DNA of 8,679 nucleotides from CAYUYH01 sp964449175 (GTDB lineage Bacteria > Planctomycetota > Phycisphaerae > SM23-33). The position numbers and the translations under genes were made by a program. The stretch covers positions 1 to 8,679 of the forward strand of contig CAYUYH010000118.1 of assembly GCA_964449175.1 (NCBI GenBank), read 5' to 3'. Below are positions 1 through 5,217 of the stretch, one piece after another (the stretch's first letter is position 1; each line of letters opens with the position of its first letter). The notes beneath the pieces were generated by a model, which was given only the letters and a program-made list of their open reading frames with translations, was not told where the DNA came from and did no database searches.

Positions 1-198
1 CGGATCCTTCGGATCGAGGAGATGCTCGTTTATCACCAGGCGGGTGATCTCCGCCCCGCGCTGCTGGATCGCCTGCTCGGCCAGAAGCTCCAGGAAGTAC
101 CAAGGCACGACCAGCGCCGCGGCGATGATGCCCAGCACGGCCGCCCCGAACAGCAGCCGGAACTTCATCGCCAGCGAGATTTTCACCAGCTTGGCCAT
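1..198 (-). CDS. Membrane sensor-like protein, N-terminal fragment (runs off left edge)
   Basis: An open frame reads leftward from the ATG at 198-196 to base 1 without a stop, giving 66 residues of a longer protein. It opens with a short basic segment (MAKLVKISLAMKFR). A hydrophobic helix at about residues 15-36 follows (LLFGAAVLGIIAAALVVPW). A polar, probably extracytoplasmic stretch rich in E, Q and R then begins (LAEQAIQQRGAEITR). A single N-terminal anchor followed by a helical outer segment is the usual start of histidine kinases, HD-GYP proteins and related membrane sensors, and the VPW just after the helix fits such proteins. No catalytic domain lies in the window, so the sensor call is inference. 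A second in-frame ATG at residue 11 is a possible start. No clear ribosome binding site precedes either one. Confidence 0.6.
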   Translation of the reverse strand, partial: MAKLVKISLAMKFRLLFGAAVLGIIAAALVVPWYFLELLAEQAIQQRGAEITRLVINEHLLDPKDP

Positions 199-220
199 CG
201 GCGGTCCATACTACCGCGGG

Positions 221-260
221 CAACGGAAGACCGGAATACCGGAGGACCGGAATACCGGTT
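221..260. repeat. Octad tandem array, consensus NACCGGAN
   Basis: Five consecutive 8-bp units fill 221-260 with the core ACCGGA slightly varied. GACCGGAATACCGG occurs exactly at 229-242 and again at 245-258, a shift of 16 bp or two units. The array starts 23 bp upstream of the sensor-like gene's start codon, so it could lie in that gene's promoter region. It encodes nothing recognisable. Confidence 0.75.
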
Positions 261-273
261 GGCAATGGAAGCC

Positions 274-322
274 CAGGCAGTAGGCATTAGGCACTAGGCA
301 TTGGGCAATAGGCACGAGGCAT
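274..322. repeat. Heptad tandem array, consensus TAGGCAT
   Basis: Seven consecutive 7-bp units run from 274 to 322 with consensus (T/C/G)AGGCA(T/C/G/A). The GGCA core is kept in every unit, and the changes fall at the first, second and last positions. Seven is not a multiple of three and stops occur in several frames, so this is not coding. It sits between two minus-strand genes. Confidence 0.75.
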
Positions 323-352
323 GGAGCCCGCAGCACTGCCGCGGGATAACAG

Positions 353-386
353 TTGACGAATTGACCGATCGACCAATTGACCGATC
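353..386. repeat. Octad tandem array, consensus TTGACCGA
   Basis: Four 8-bp units fill 353-384 with consensus TTGACC(G/A)A. AATTGACCGATC is repeated exactly at 359-370 and 375-386, a 16-bp shift. It has the same period as the array at 221-260 but a different unit sequence. Confidence 0.7.
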
Positions 387-409
387 CACTCGCCCGCGGC
401 AACCTCCAG

Positions 410-437
410 CTCGCCACGGCGAGTCGCCTGCGGCGAC
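410..437. terminator. Two abutting GC hairpins downstream of the MerR-like gene
   Basis: CTCGCC (410-415) pairs with GGCGAG (418-423), and GTCGCC (423-428) pairs with GGCGAC (432-437) across a 3-base loop. The two stems share base 423. They lie just beyond the stop codon of the minus-strand MerR-like gene, where a transcript end is expected. No T-tract follows, so an intrinsic terminator is only possible. Confidence 0.35.
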
Positions 438-441
438 CTGC

Positions 442-462
442 AGCCTGTAGCCTACAGCCTAT
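442..462. repeat. Heptad tandem array, consensus AGCCTAN
   Basis: Three 7-bp units (AGCCTGT, AGCCTAC, AGCCTAT) run from 442 to 462. They overlap the stop codon of the MerR-like gene at 459-461, so that gene's last codon and stop are built from repeat sequence. The end of this gene may therefore have been formed by repeat growth. Confidence 0.6.
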
Positions 463-707
463 CGTCTCCGCAGATACGTCTCACGAATCGCACGCAGCGT
501 GTAGCCGGAGGCGTTGAGACGGTGTATCAGCGCGATGCGCTTGACCAGCTTGGCGTCGAAGTACCGGCCTCGCTTGCCGGCCCGGCGGATCGGGCGGATC
601 AGCCCGAGCATGCAGTAGTATTCCACCGTCTGCTTGCTCACGCCCGCGGCCTCGGCGGCCTGGGATATTCGCATCAACGGCTGCTTCGCGGCTTTCTTCG
701 GCGGCAT
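459..707 (-). CDS. Small MerR-type helix-turn-helix protein
   Basis: This 82-residue protein is almost entirely a winged helix-turn-helix. After a basic N-terminus (MPPKKAAKQP), residues 12-31 read like a MerR recognition region (AAGVSKQTVEYY). A turn and basic wing follow (GLIRPIRRAGKRGRYFD), and then a helix resembling the MerR segment after the wing (ASGYTLRAIRE). Regulators of the MerR family are usually about 120-150 residues or more, with a dimerising helix and an effector domain. This one stops right after the DNA-binding part. It could be a short stand-alone regulator or a shortened relic, since its stop codon lies in a tandem array. The target is unknown. The divergent gene at 823 is the nearest candidate, because the two share a 115-bp gap. 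The AGGTG at 717-721 on the minus strand is only a weak ribosome binding site. Confidence 0.8.
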   Translation of the reverse strand: MPPKKAAKQPLMRISQAAEAAGVSKQTVEYYCMLGLIRPIRRAGKRGRYFDAKLVKRIALIHRLNASGYTLRAIRETYLRRR

Positions 708-822
708 AGTGGTCTCGCACCTGCTACGTTTATCGCCCCGGCGTGGCCGATGGCTTTAGCCCCGCTGCGGCGGGCCGACGCCGGGATTTGACGATTGGAC
801 ACAGCCGGGCGGCGGAATTAGA
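708..822. other. Divergent intergenic region with a GC hairpin
   Basis: This 115-bp gap separates the divergent starts of the MerR-like gene and the two-helix membrane protein, so both promoters should be here. CCCGC (761-765) and GCGGG (770-774) form a short hairpin around TGCG. A TTGACG at 788-793 resembles a -35 box, but I see no well-spaced -10 partner. The stretch GGCTTTAGCCCCGCTGCGG looks like dispersed repeat material rather than a dedicated operator. Confidence 0.4.
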
Positions 823-1371
823 ATGTCGAACATGGAACGCTTGGCGCGACTGTTCTTCGAGAACCCCCTGTACGTGTACGTGGCATTGGCCTTCGTCGAG
901 CTTGTGCTGGCCGTGATATGGCACGAGCGGCGGACCAGGAAGCTCGCCGAGATGCTCATCATCCCGCCCCTCCTGGCGGTGCTTGTGTTCGTGGTCTCCT
1001 GGCGGGTCGTCACCGACCGTGAGCGGATCATCTCAGCGGCCGAGGAGATCGCGCTCGACGTCCAGGCCGGCAAGCTGGACGCGGCCAGGCGATACCTCGC
1101 CGAAGAGTACAACGGCTTCGGACACGACAGAGATGGCGCGCTCGCCGCGGCCGCGAGGGCGCAGGGAACCTACGGCATCGAGAAGGTCAGGCTGACCAAG
1201 ATGAACGTCGAGATGGACGACCACGCCGCGACGATGGAGGTCACCACGATCGTCACGATCGCCTCAGCCGGGCCTGTCTCAATCCTCTGGAAGGTCGACT
1301 GGGCCAAGAAGCCCGCGGGCTGGCGGATCGTCCACGTCCAGACGCCCGACACGACCCTGGGCTTCTTCTAG
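823..1371 (+). CDS. Two-helix membrane protein with NTF2-like C-terminal domain
   Basis: The 182-residue product has a hydrophobic helix at about residues 15-34 (YVYVALAFVELVLAVIW) and another at about 43-62 (MLIIPPLLAVLVFVVSW), joined by a short basic loop (HERRTRK). The remaining roughly 115 residues are soluble. They begin with a helical segment (AAEEIALDVQAGKLDAAR) and continue with alternating strands ending in WRIVHVQTPD. A helix followed by a curved sheet ending in a W-x-I-x-x-V strand is the usual pattern of NTF2/SnoaL-like domains. No catalytic residues are evident, so the function is unknown. ATG 823 is taken as the start; ATG 832, three codons in, is as good, and neither has a strong ribosome binding site. 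The next gene starts 20 bp after the stop, so the two probably share a transcript. Confidence 0.75.
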   Translation: MSNMERLARLFFENPLYVYVALAFVELVLAVIWHERRTRKLAEMLIIPPLLAVLVFVVSWRVVTDRERIISAAEEIALDVQAGKLDAARRYLAEEYNGFGHDRDGALAAAARAQGTYGIEKVRLTKMNVEMDDHAATMEVTTIVTIASAGPVSILWKVDWAKKPAGWRIVHVQTPDTTLGFF

Positions 1372-1391
1372 ACGCGCCCGCAATCGCCGCG

Positions 1392-2366
1392 ATGACCCCC
1401 CGCGAGATAATCCGGGCAGTGCTCGCGTTCGAGAGCCCCCCGCGCATCGGCCTGGCCCTGCCGCCGCCCTACCCCAACGACGTGGTCAAGGCCGGCCGGG
1501 CGAGCCCCCGCATCGAGCTGCCCACGGTCGGCAACGAGGCCCGCCGATGGCGCGACGAGTGGGGCAGCGTCTGGGCGACGCTCACCGGCCACGACAAGGG
1601 CGAGGTCCTCGCCCCCGCCATCGCCGACTGGTCGCAACTGGACGACTACCGTCCGCCCGACCTCGGCCGAGCCGAGGACTACGCCGCGGCCGCCGAGCAA
1701 TTCGCCGCCGCGGGCGAGAAGTACCGCATCGCCTTCTTACCCGGCTTCGTGTTCAACGTCGCTCGCTACGTCCGCAAGCTGGAGAACTACCTCTGCGACC
1801 TGCTGCTGGAGCGGGCGAACGTCGACCGACTGAACGCGATGGTCCGCGCCGAGCTGCTGAAGGCCATCGACCGCCTCGCCGACGCCGGCGCCGACGCCAT
1901 CATGTTCCCCGAGGACTGGGGCACGCAGGATCGGCTGATGATAGACCCGGCCCTGTGGCGGGAGGTCTTCGCGCCGGAGTTCCGCACGCTTACCGCCGCC
2001 GCCCACGATCGCGGCCTGGCCGTCATCATGCACTCGTGCGGCAAGATCACCGCGATCATCGGCGATCTTGTAGAATGCGGCGTCGACTGCCTCCAGTTCG
2101 ATCAGCCGAGGCTGCACGGCATCGACACGCTGGCCGCCTTCGCCGGGCGCGTGGCTTTCTGGTGCCCCGTGGACATCCAGACCACGCTCCAGACTCACGA
2201 CGCCCAGTTGATCGCGGCCGAGGCCCGCGAGCTGGTCGCCAAGCTCGGCTGCCGGGGCGGCGGCTTCATCGCGGGCTATTATTCCGCCCACGAGGCCATC
2301 GGCCTGCCGGGCGAAGTCCAGGACGCCGCCTGCCGCGCGTTCGTCGAATCGGCCAAGTACCGGTGA
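1392..2366 (+). CDS. URO-D/MtaA-superfamily protein (cobamide methyltransferase-like)
   Basis: This 324-residue protein has the length and TIM-barrel pattern of the uroporphyrinogen decarboxylase superfamily. The opening MTPREIIRAVLAFESPPRIG is the usual first helix. The central ADAIMFPEDWGTQDRLMIDP (W176, D180) and the RGLAVIMHSCGKI strand (H214, C216) match the MtaA/MtbA/CmuA side of the family, where H-x-C helps bind zinc that activates a methyl-acceptor thiol. The arginine-rich N-terminal motif of true HemE enzymes is not evident, so haem synthesis is unlikely. A C-terminal Cys should complete the metal site. C291 in KLGCRGGGFIAG is near the right place but not clearly aligned, so the site may be incomplete or differently built. 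The substrate is unknown, and no corrinoid protein gene is nearby. Only 20 bp separate it from the upstream membrane protein. No clear ribosome binding site precedes ATG 1392. Confidence 0.82.
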   Translation: MTPREIIRAVLAFESPPRIGLALPPPYPNDVVKAGRASPRIELPTVGNEARRWRDEWGSVWATLTGHDKGEVLAPAIADWSQLDDYRPPDLGRAEDYAAAAEQFAAAGEKYRIAFLPGFVFNVARYVRKLENYLCDLLLERANVDRLNAMVRAELLKAIDRLADAGADAIMFPEDWGTQDRLMIDPALWREVFAPEFRTLTAAAHDRGLAVIMHSCGKITAIIGDLVECGVDCLQFDQPRLHGIDTLAAFAGRVAFWCPVDIQTTLQTHDAQLIAAEARELVAKLGCRGGGFIAGYYSAHEAIGLPGEVQDAACRAFVESAKYR

Positions 2367-2370
2367 CCGG

Positions 2371-2466
2371 ACCGTAGGGCGTGCAACTCGCCGTAGGCCC
2401 GCCGAAGCGGCTGCGAAGGCTGGACGCTCCAAAGCTATGGTGACGGAGCGTTGCACGGCCTACGGC
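2371..2466. repeat. Compound palindromic repeat, GTGCAAC family (copy 1)
   Basis: Beginning five bases after the URO-D-like stop codon, the block opens with CGTAGGGCGTGCAACT (2373-2388). It matches the copy after glcD over about 38 bp. The outer arms GTAGGGCGTGCAAC (2374-2387) and GTTGCACGGCCTAC (2450-2463) are inverted with one mismatch. Within the loop lies a second inverted pair, ACGCTCC (2424-2430) and GGAGCGT (2445-2451). The stretch between the inner arms (AAAGCTATGGTGAC) looks like a different dispersed repeat, so this copy appears to be a nest of two elements. It could fold into a long RNA hairpin at the transcript end. Confidence 0.75.
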
Positions 2467-2470
2467 TCAA

Positions 2471-2498
2471 TCCGCAATTCGCATTCCGCAATCCGCAA
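2471..2498. repeat. Heptad tandem array, consensus TCCGCAA
   Basis: Four 7-bp units run from 2471 to 2498: TCCGCAA, TTCGCAT, then TCCGCAA twice. The array lies about 85 bp upstream of the etfB start, directly after the compound palindrome, and may fall in the leader or promoter of the etf operon. Confidence 0.7.
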
Positions 2499-2572
2499 TG
2501 GCCAGGTTGTCTTGATTCCGCGGGGCTGGTCGGCTAAAAGACGGCGTTTCACCGCAGCCGCCGACGAGCGGC

Positions 2573-2577
2573 AGGAG
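2573..2577 (+). promoter_or_regulatory. Ribosome binding site of etfB
   Basis: AGGAG ends seven bases before ATG 2585 and is among the clearest Shine-Dalgarno sites in the window. It fixes the etfB start. Confidence 0.75.
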
Positions 2578-2584
2578 TATCGCG

Positions 2585-3382
2585 ATGCGCATCATAGCGC
2601 CGATCAAGCAGGTGCCGGAGACGAACGCCGTGAAGATGGACGAGTCGACCGGCACGATGATCCGCGAGGGCGTCGAGGCGATCATCAACCCGCTGGACCT
2701 CTACGCGATCGAGATCGCCATCCGCCTGCGCGAGCAGCACGGCGGCGAGGTGGTGGTCATCTCGATGGGCCCGCCGAAGGCAGAGACCGCCATCCGCGAG
2801 GCCATCGCCATGGGCTGCGACCGCGGCGTGCTGGTAAGCGACAAGGCCTTCGCCGGCAGCGACACGTGGGCGACGAGCTACGCCCTGGCTGGGGCGATCC
2901 GCAAGCTGGGCGACTACGACCTGGTGATCTGCGGCGAGCGCGCGACCGACGGCGACACCGGCCAGGTCGGCCCGGGCGTCGCCTCGTTCCTGGACCTGCC
3001 GGTGGCCAGCTACGTCGGCAAGGTCGAGTCGGTCGAAGGCGGCACGTGCCGCGTCCATCGGCTCGTCGAGGACGGCCACGAGGTGCTCGAGGTCTCCCTG
3101 CCGGCCGTGATGACCGTCGTAAAGGAGATCGCCGACCCGCGCCTGCCGACCCTGCGGGGCAAGCAGAAGGCCCGCGCCGCCGAGCTGCCCGTCTGGGCGC
3201 CGGCGGACATGGACCTGGACGCCGCCCAACTGGGCCTGGAGGGCTCACCGACGCGCGTGGTGAGGATCTTCAAGCCGAAGGTCGCCCGCCAGTGCCGCAA
3301 GCTGCCCGCCGGCGACGATCAGGCCATCGCCGCGGCGGCAGAGGAGCTGGTGGCGTTTCTGGCGAGCAGAGAACTCATCTAG
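2585..3382 (+). CDS. etfB: Electron transfer flavoprotein, beta subunit
   Basis: This 265-residue protein is full length for EtfB, which pairs with EtfA to carry electrons between flavin dehydrogenases and other carriers in the cytoplasm. It starts with the family's strand and turn (MRIIAPIKQVPETN). The NPLDLYAIEIAIRLRE segment and VVVISMGPPKAE strand follow. At residues 122-130 is the nucleotide-binding loop DGDTGQVGP, followed by FLDLPVASYVGKVE and the conserved LPAVMTVVKEIADPRLPTL. In human EtfB the corresponding loop is DDCNQTG-like and holds AMP. From what I recall of bifurcating Etfs such as that of Acidaminococcus, a GDTAQVGP version holds a second FAD instead, so this protein leans toward that class. 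The etfA gene follows after an unusually long gap of about 250 bp filled with repeats, and the glcD-type partner lies farther on. Confidence 0.95.
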   Translation: MRIIAPIKQVPETNAVKMDESTGTMIREGVEAIINPLDLYAIEIAIRLREQHGGEVVVISMGPPKAETAIREAIAMGCDRGVLVSDKAFAGSDTWATSYALAGAIRKLGDYDLVICGERATDGDTGQVGPGVASFLDLPVASYVGKVESVEGGTCRVHRLVEDGHEVLEVSLPAVMTVVKEIADPRLPTLRGKQKARAAELPVWAPADMDLDAAQLGLEGSPTRVVRIFKPKVARQCRKLPAGDDQAIAAAAEELVAFLASRELI

Positions 3383-3412
3383 TGCTGTGAGACTCCGCGT
3401 ACCGACACGTAT

Positions 3413-3472
3413 GAATATCGAAATCCTAAGCACGAAATCCGAAACAAACCAGAAACGACAATGCTCCAAGGA
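3413..3472. repeat. AT-rich heptad repeat block B1 (forward)
   Basis: Starting 30 bp after the etfB stop, the block includes four 7-bp units from 3419 to 3446 (CGAAATC, CTAAGCA, CGAAATC, CGAAACA). The downstream tail CAGAAACGACAATGC aligns with that of the block after etfA. Base composition drops sharply compared with the flanking genes. It is the forward member of an inverted pair with 3518-3566. Confidence 0.75.
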
Positions 3473-3517
3473 ATAACGCATCCGGCGTGAATGAGATACG
3501 CCGCGTGGCGTTTCGGA

Positions 3518-3566
3518 CATTTGAGATTTGCAGTTTGTTTCGTGCTTCGGATTTGCCGTTTCGTGC
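3518..3566. repeat. AT-rich heptad repeat block B2 (inverted)
   Basis: Seven 7-bp units fill 3518-3566. TTCGTGC occurs exactly at 3539-3545 and 3560-3566, with TTCGGAT at 3546-3552. The unit order CATTTGA, then GTTTGT-like, then TTCGNNN units repeats that of the block before glcD. Relative to B1 it is inverted, so the etfB-etfA gap is a palindrome-like pair around a 6-bp hairpin (CGGCGT 3483-3488, ACGCCG 3498-3503). Confidence 0.75.
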
Positions 3567-3633
3567 TTTTGGCGATGCTTGACACATTGCAGGCACTTTC
3601 ACTGCCTGCCTGGTGGACATCGAAGGCATCACG

Positions 3634-4644
3634 ATGGAGAGACCCGTGGAACACAAGGGCGTTTGGATCTTGGCGGAGCAGGCCGGCGGGCGGATTCAGC
3701 GGATCAGCCACGAGCTGCTGACCCGCGGCAGAGAGCTGGCCGACAAGCGAGGGGCAGACCTGACGGCCGTCGTCTTCGGCCACGATATCGCCGAGGCCGA
3801 CCTGGCCGAACTGATCGACCGCGGCGCCGACCGCGTGATCGCCATGGAGGCGCCGCAACTGGAGCACTTCCTGGTCGAGCCATACGCCGCGTGCCTGTTG
3901 AAGCTGATCACCGAGCACCGCCCGGAGATCATGATCGCCGGCGCGACCAGCACCGGCCGGACGCTGATGCCATACGCGGCGGTCAAGGCCAACGCCGGGC
4001 TGACCGCCGACTGCACCGTCCTCGACATCGAGCCGGAGACGGGCAACCTGCTCCAGACCCGCCCCGCCATCGGCGGCAACATCCTGGCCACCATCAAGAC
4101 GCCCCGCCATCGCCCGCAGATGGCGACCGTCCGCCCGCGATCGACCAAGCCCGCGCCAAGGGAGTCCGGGCGCACCGGCGAGGTCATCCGCCTGGAGGCA
4201 CCGGCCGAGCTGCTGGGCAGTCGCGTCAAGCGGGTCGGCTTCGTTCCCAACGAGGACACCCACAGCCTCCAGGACGCCGACGTGGTCGTCTCCGTCGGAA
4301 GAGGCATCAAGAAGGGCGAGAACATCAAGGTCGTCGCCCCGCTGGTTTCGGCCCTGGACGCCTCGCTGGGCGCCAGTCGCGACGTGGTGGACCGCGGCTG
4401 GCTGAGCTATCCGCACCAGGTGGGCCTGTCCGGCAAGACCGTCACGCCGAAGCTGTACGTGGCGCTGGGCGTGTCGGGCAGCATCCAGCACCTGGCTGGC
4501 ATGCAGACCTCCGAGACGATCGTGGCCGTCAACACCGACCCCGACGCGCAGATATTCAAGGTGGCCGACGTCGGCATCATCGGCGACCTGTTTGACGTCG
4601 TGCCCGTGCTGGTCGAGAAACTGAAGAAGGCCAAGAAGGACTAA
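3634..4644 (+). CDS. etfA: Electron transfer flavoprotein, alpha subunit
   Basis: From ATG 3634 the product is 336 residues, normal for EtfA. The N-terminal domain starts with GVWILAEQAGGRIQRISHELL. The C-terminal FAD domain carries the family signatures in order: VSVGRG (219-224), GASRDVVDRGW around S248-R249, QVGLSGKT (262-269), GVSGSIQHLAGM with H286, and VNTDPDAQIF. These residues contact the FAD that shuttles electrons to the partner dehydrogenase. GAAGG ends seven bases before ATG 3634 and supports that start. GTG 3646, with GGAG six bases upstream, would give MEHKGVW and is nearly as good; GTG 3613 lacks a site. The protein begins at once with the Etf fold, so the iron-sulfur extension described for the Acetobacterium LctC is absent. 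It belongs with etfB upstream and the glcD-type gene downstream. Confidence 0.95.
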   Translation: MERPVEHKGVWILAEQAGGRIQRISHELLTRGRELADKRGADLTAVVFGHDIAEADLAELIDRGADRVIAMEAPQLEHFLVEPYAACLLKLITEHRPEIMIAGATSTGRTLMPYAAVKANAGLTADCTVLDIEPETGNLLQTRPAIGGNILATIKTPRHRPQMATVRPRSTKPAPRESGRTGEVIRLEAPAELLGSRVKRVGFVPNEDTHSLQDADVVVSVGRGIKKGENIKVVAPLVSALDASLGASRDVVDRGWLSYPHQVGLSGKTVTPKLYVALGVSGSIQHLAGMQTSETIVAVNTDPDAQIFKVADVGIIGDLFDVVPVLVEKLKKAKKD

Positions 4645-4700
4645 ACTCGAAATCCGAAGCCCGAAATCCTAAACAAACAGAGAAACAACAATACGGAAAC
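4643..4700. repeat. AT-rich heptad repeat block B3 (forward)
   Basis: This block starts at the etfA stop codon itself. Four 7-bp units fill 4648-4675 (CGAAATC, CGAAGCC, CGAAATC, CTAAACA), and a tail AGAAACAACAATAC follows. It aligns with block B1 over about 45 bp with few mismatches and one single-base indel. It forms the left arm of the inverted pair that brackets the four-helix-bundle gene. Confidence 0.75.
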
Positions 4701-4740
4701 AAGCGTGCGCGTGGCTGGAGTGACGCCAGGACAGAGTGGA

Positions 4741-5109
4741 ATGAAGGCGAGCCGAGGTGGTACGGCGAGGCCGTATGATTTGGAGGATCGGACGCTACGG
4801 TTTGCCAAGGATGTGCGACAGTATGTCCGATCACTGCCTCGCACCGTCTGCAACACTGAGGATGCCAAGCAGCTGATAAGGTCTTCGGGATCAGTCGGCG
4901 CCAACTACATCGAGGCCAACGAGGCGCTCAGCAAGAAGGACTTTAGGCTGCGGATCAAGATATGCCGCAAGGAAGCCAAGGAAATCCGCTACTGGTTGCG
5001 CCTGCTGCACCTGAAGTCCGCCGCGGCTGAATCCCAGCGCGATGCACTGATCCAGGAGGCTACCGAAGTGATGAGTATATTCGGAGCCATCCTCAAGAAG
5101 AGTCAGTGA
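4741..5109 (+). CDS. Four-helix-bundle protein (S23/IVP-like, TIGR02436 type)
   Basis: The conserved body YDLEDRTLRFAKDVRQYVRSL, SSGSVGANYIEANEALS and RIKICRKEAKEIRYWLRLL is that of the four-helix-bundle family. The family is named from proteins encoded in the intervening sequences of some 23S rRNA genes, and it is related to Avd, the accessory protein of diversity-generating retroelements. Its biochemical role as a free-standing gene is not established. From ATG 4741 it has 122 residues; AGGA at 4728-4731 is a fair ribosome binding site. GTG 4705 would add 12 residues but begins close to the repeat block. No reverse transcriptase, variable repeat or rRNA gene is in the window. It sits between etfA and the dehydrogenase gene, inside an inverted pair of AT-rich repeats, and has no evident link to their chemistry, so insertion into the operon is likely. 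Confidence 0.88.
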   Translation: MKASRGGTARPYDLEDRTLRFAKDVRQYVRSLPRTVCNTEDAKQLIRSSGSVGANYIEANEALSKKDFRLRIKICRKEAKEIRYWLRLLHLKSAAAESQRDALIQEATEVMSIFGAILKKSQ

Positions 5110-5130
5110 TCAGACGCTGGCCGTAGCCTG

Positions 5131-5200
5131 TTTGTCGTTTTGAGCATTTGAGTTTGTCGGTTTGTTTCGTATTTCGTGCTTCGATATTCGGATTTCTGCT
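5131..5200. repeat. AT-rich heptad repeat block B4 (inverted)
   Basis: Ten consecutive 7-bp units fill 5131-5200, including TTCGTAT, TTCGTGC, TTCGATA and TTCGGAT in a row at 5166-5193. The four-base head TTCG is constant while the last three bases vary. CATTTGA (5145-5151) also occurs in block B2. The block begins 21 bases after the four-helix-bundle stop codon and ends 17 bases before the next start codon. Confidence 0.8.
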
Positions 5201-5205
5201 GTGCT

Positions 5206-5210
5206 GAGGA
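5206..5210 (+). promoter_or_regulatory. Ribosome binding site of the FAD-linked dehydrogenase gene
   Basis: GAGGA ends seven bases before ATG 5218. It decides this start over the in-frame GTG 5176, which lies inside repeat block B4 and has no such site. Confidence 0.75.
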
Positions 5211-5217
5211 ATACAGG

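Noticed and set aside
229..386. A CRISPR array made of the tandem repeats
   Set aside because: The units are only 7-8 bp, adjoin without spacers and vary from copy to copy; no cas gene is seen.
2437..3390. A 317-codon plus-strand frame over etfB
   Set aside because: A shifted frame with arginine-rich content; the EtfB frame has an AGGAG site and full family motifs.
3379..4491. A 370-codon minus-strand frame opposite etfA
   Set aside because: It is antisense to a clear EtfA and starts in repeat DNA; no recognisable motif is present.
4705..5109. A diversity-generating retroelement (Avd-like gene)
   Set aside because: No reverse transcriptase, template repeat or variable-repeat gene lies in the window, and free-standing members of this family are common.
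5176..5217. GTG 5176 as the start of the FAD-linked dehydrogenase
   Set aside because: It would place the first codons in the heptad repeat block; ATG 5218 has a GAGGA site seven bases upstream and gives the usual length.
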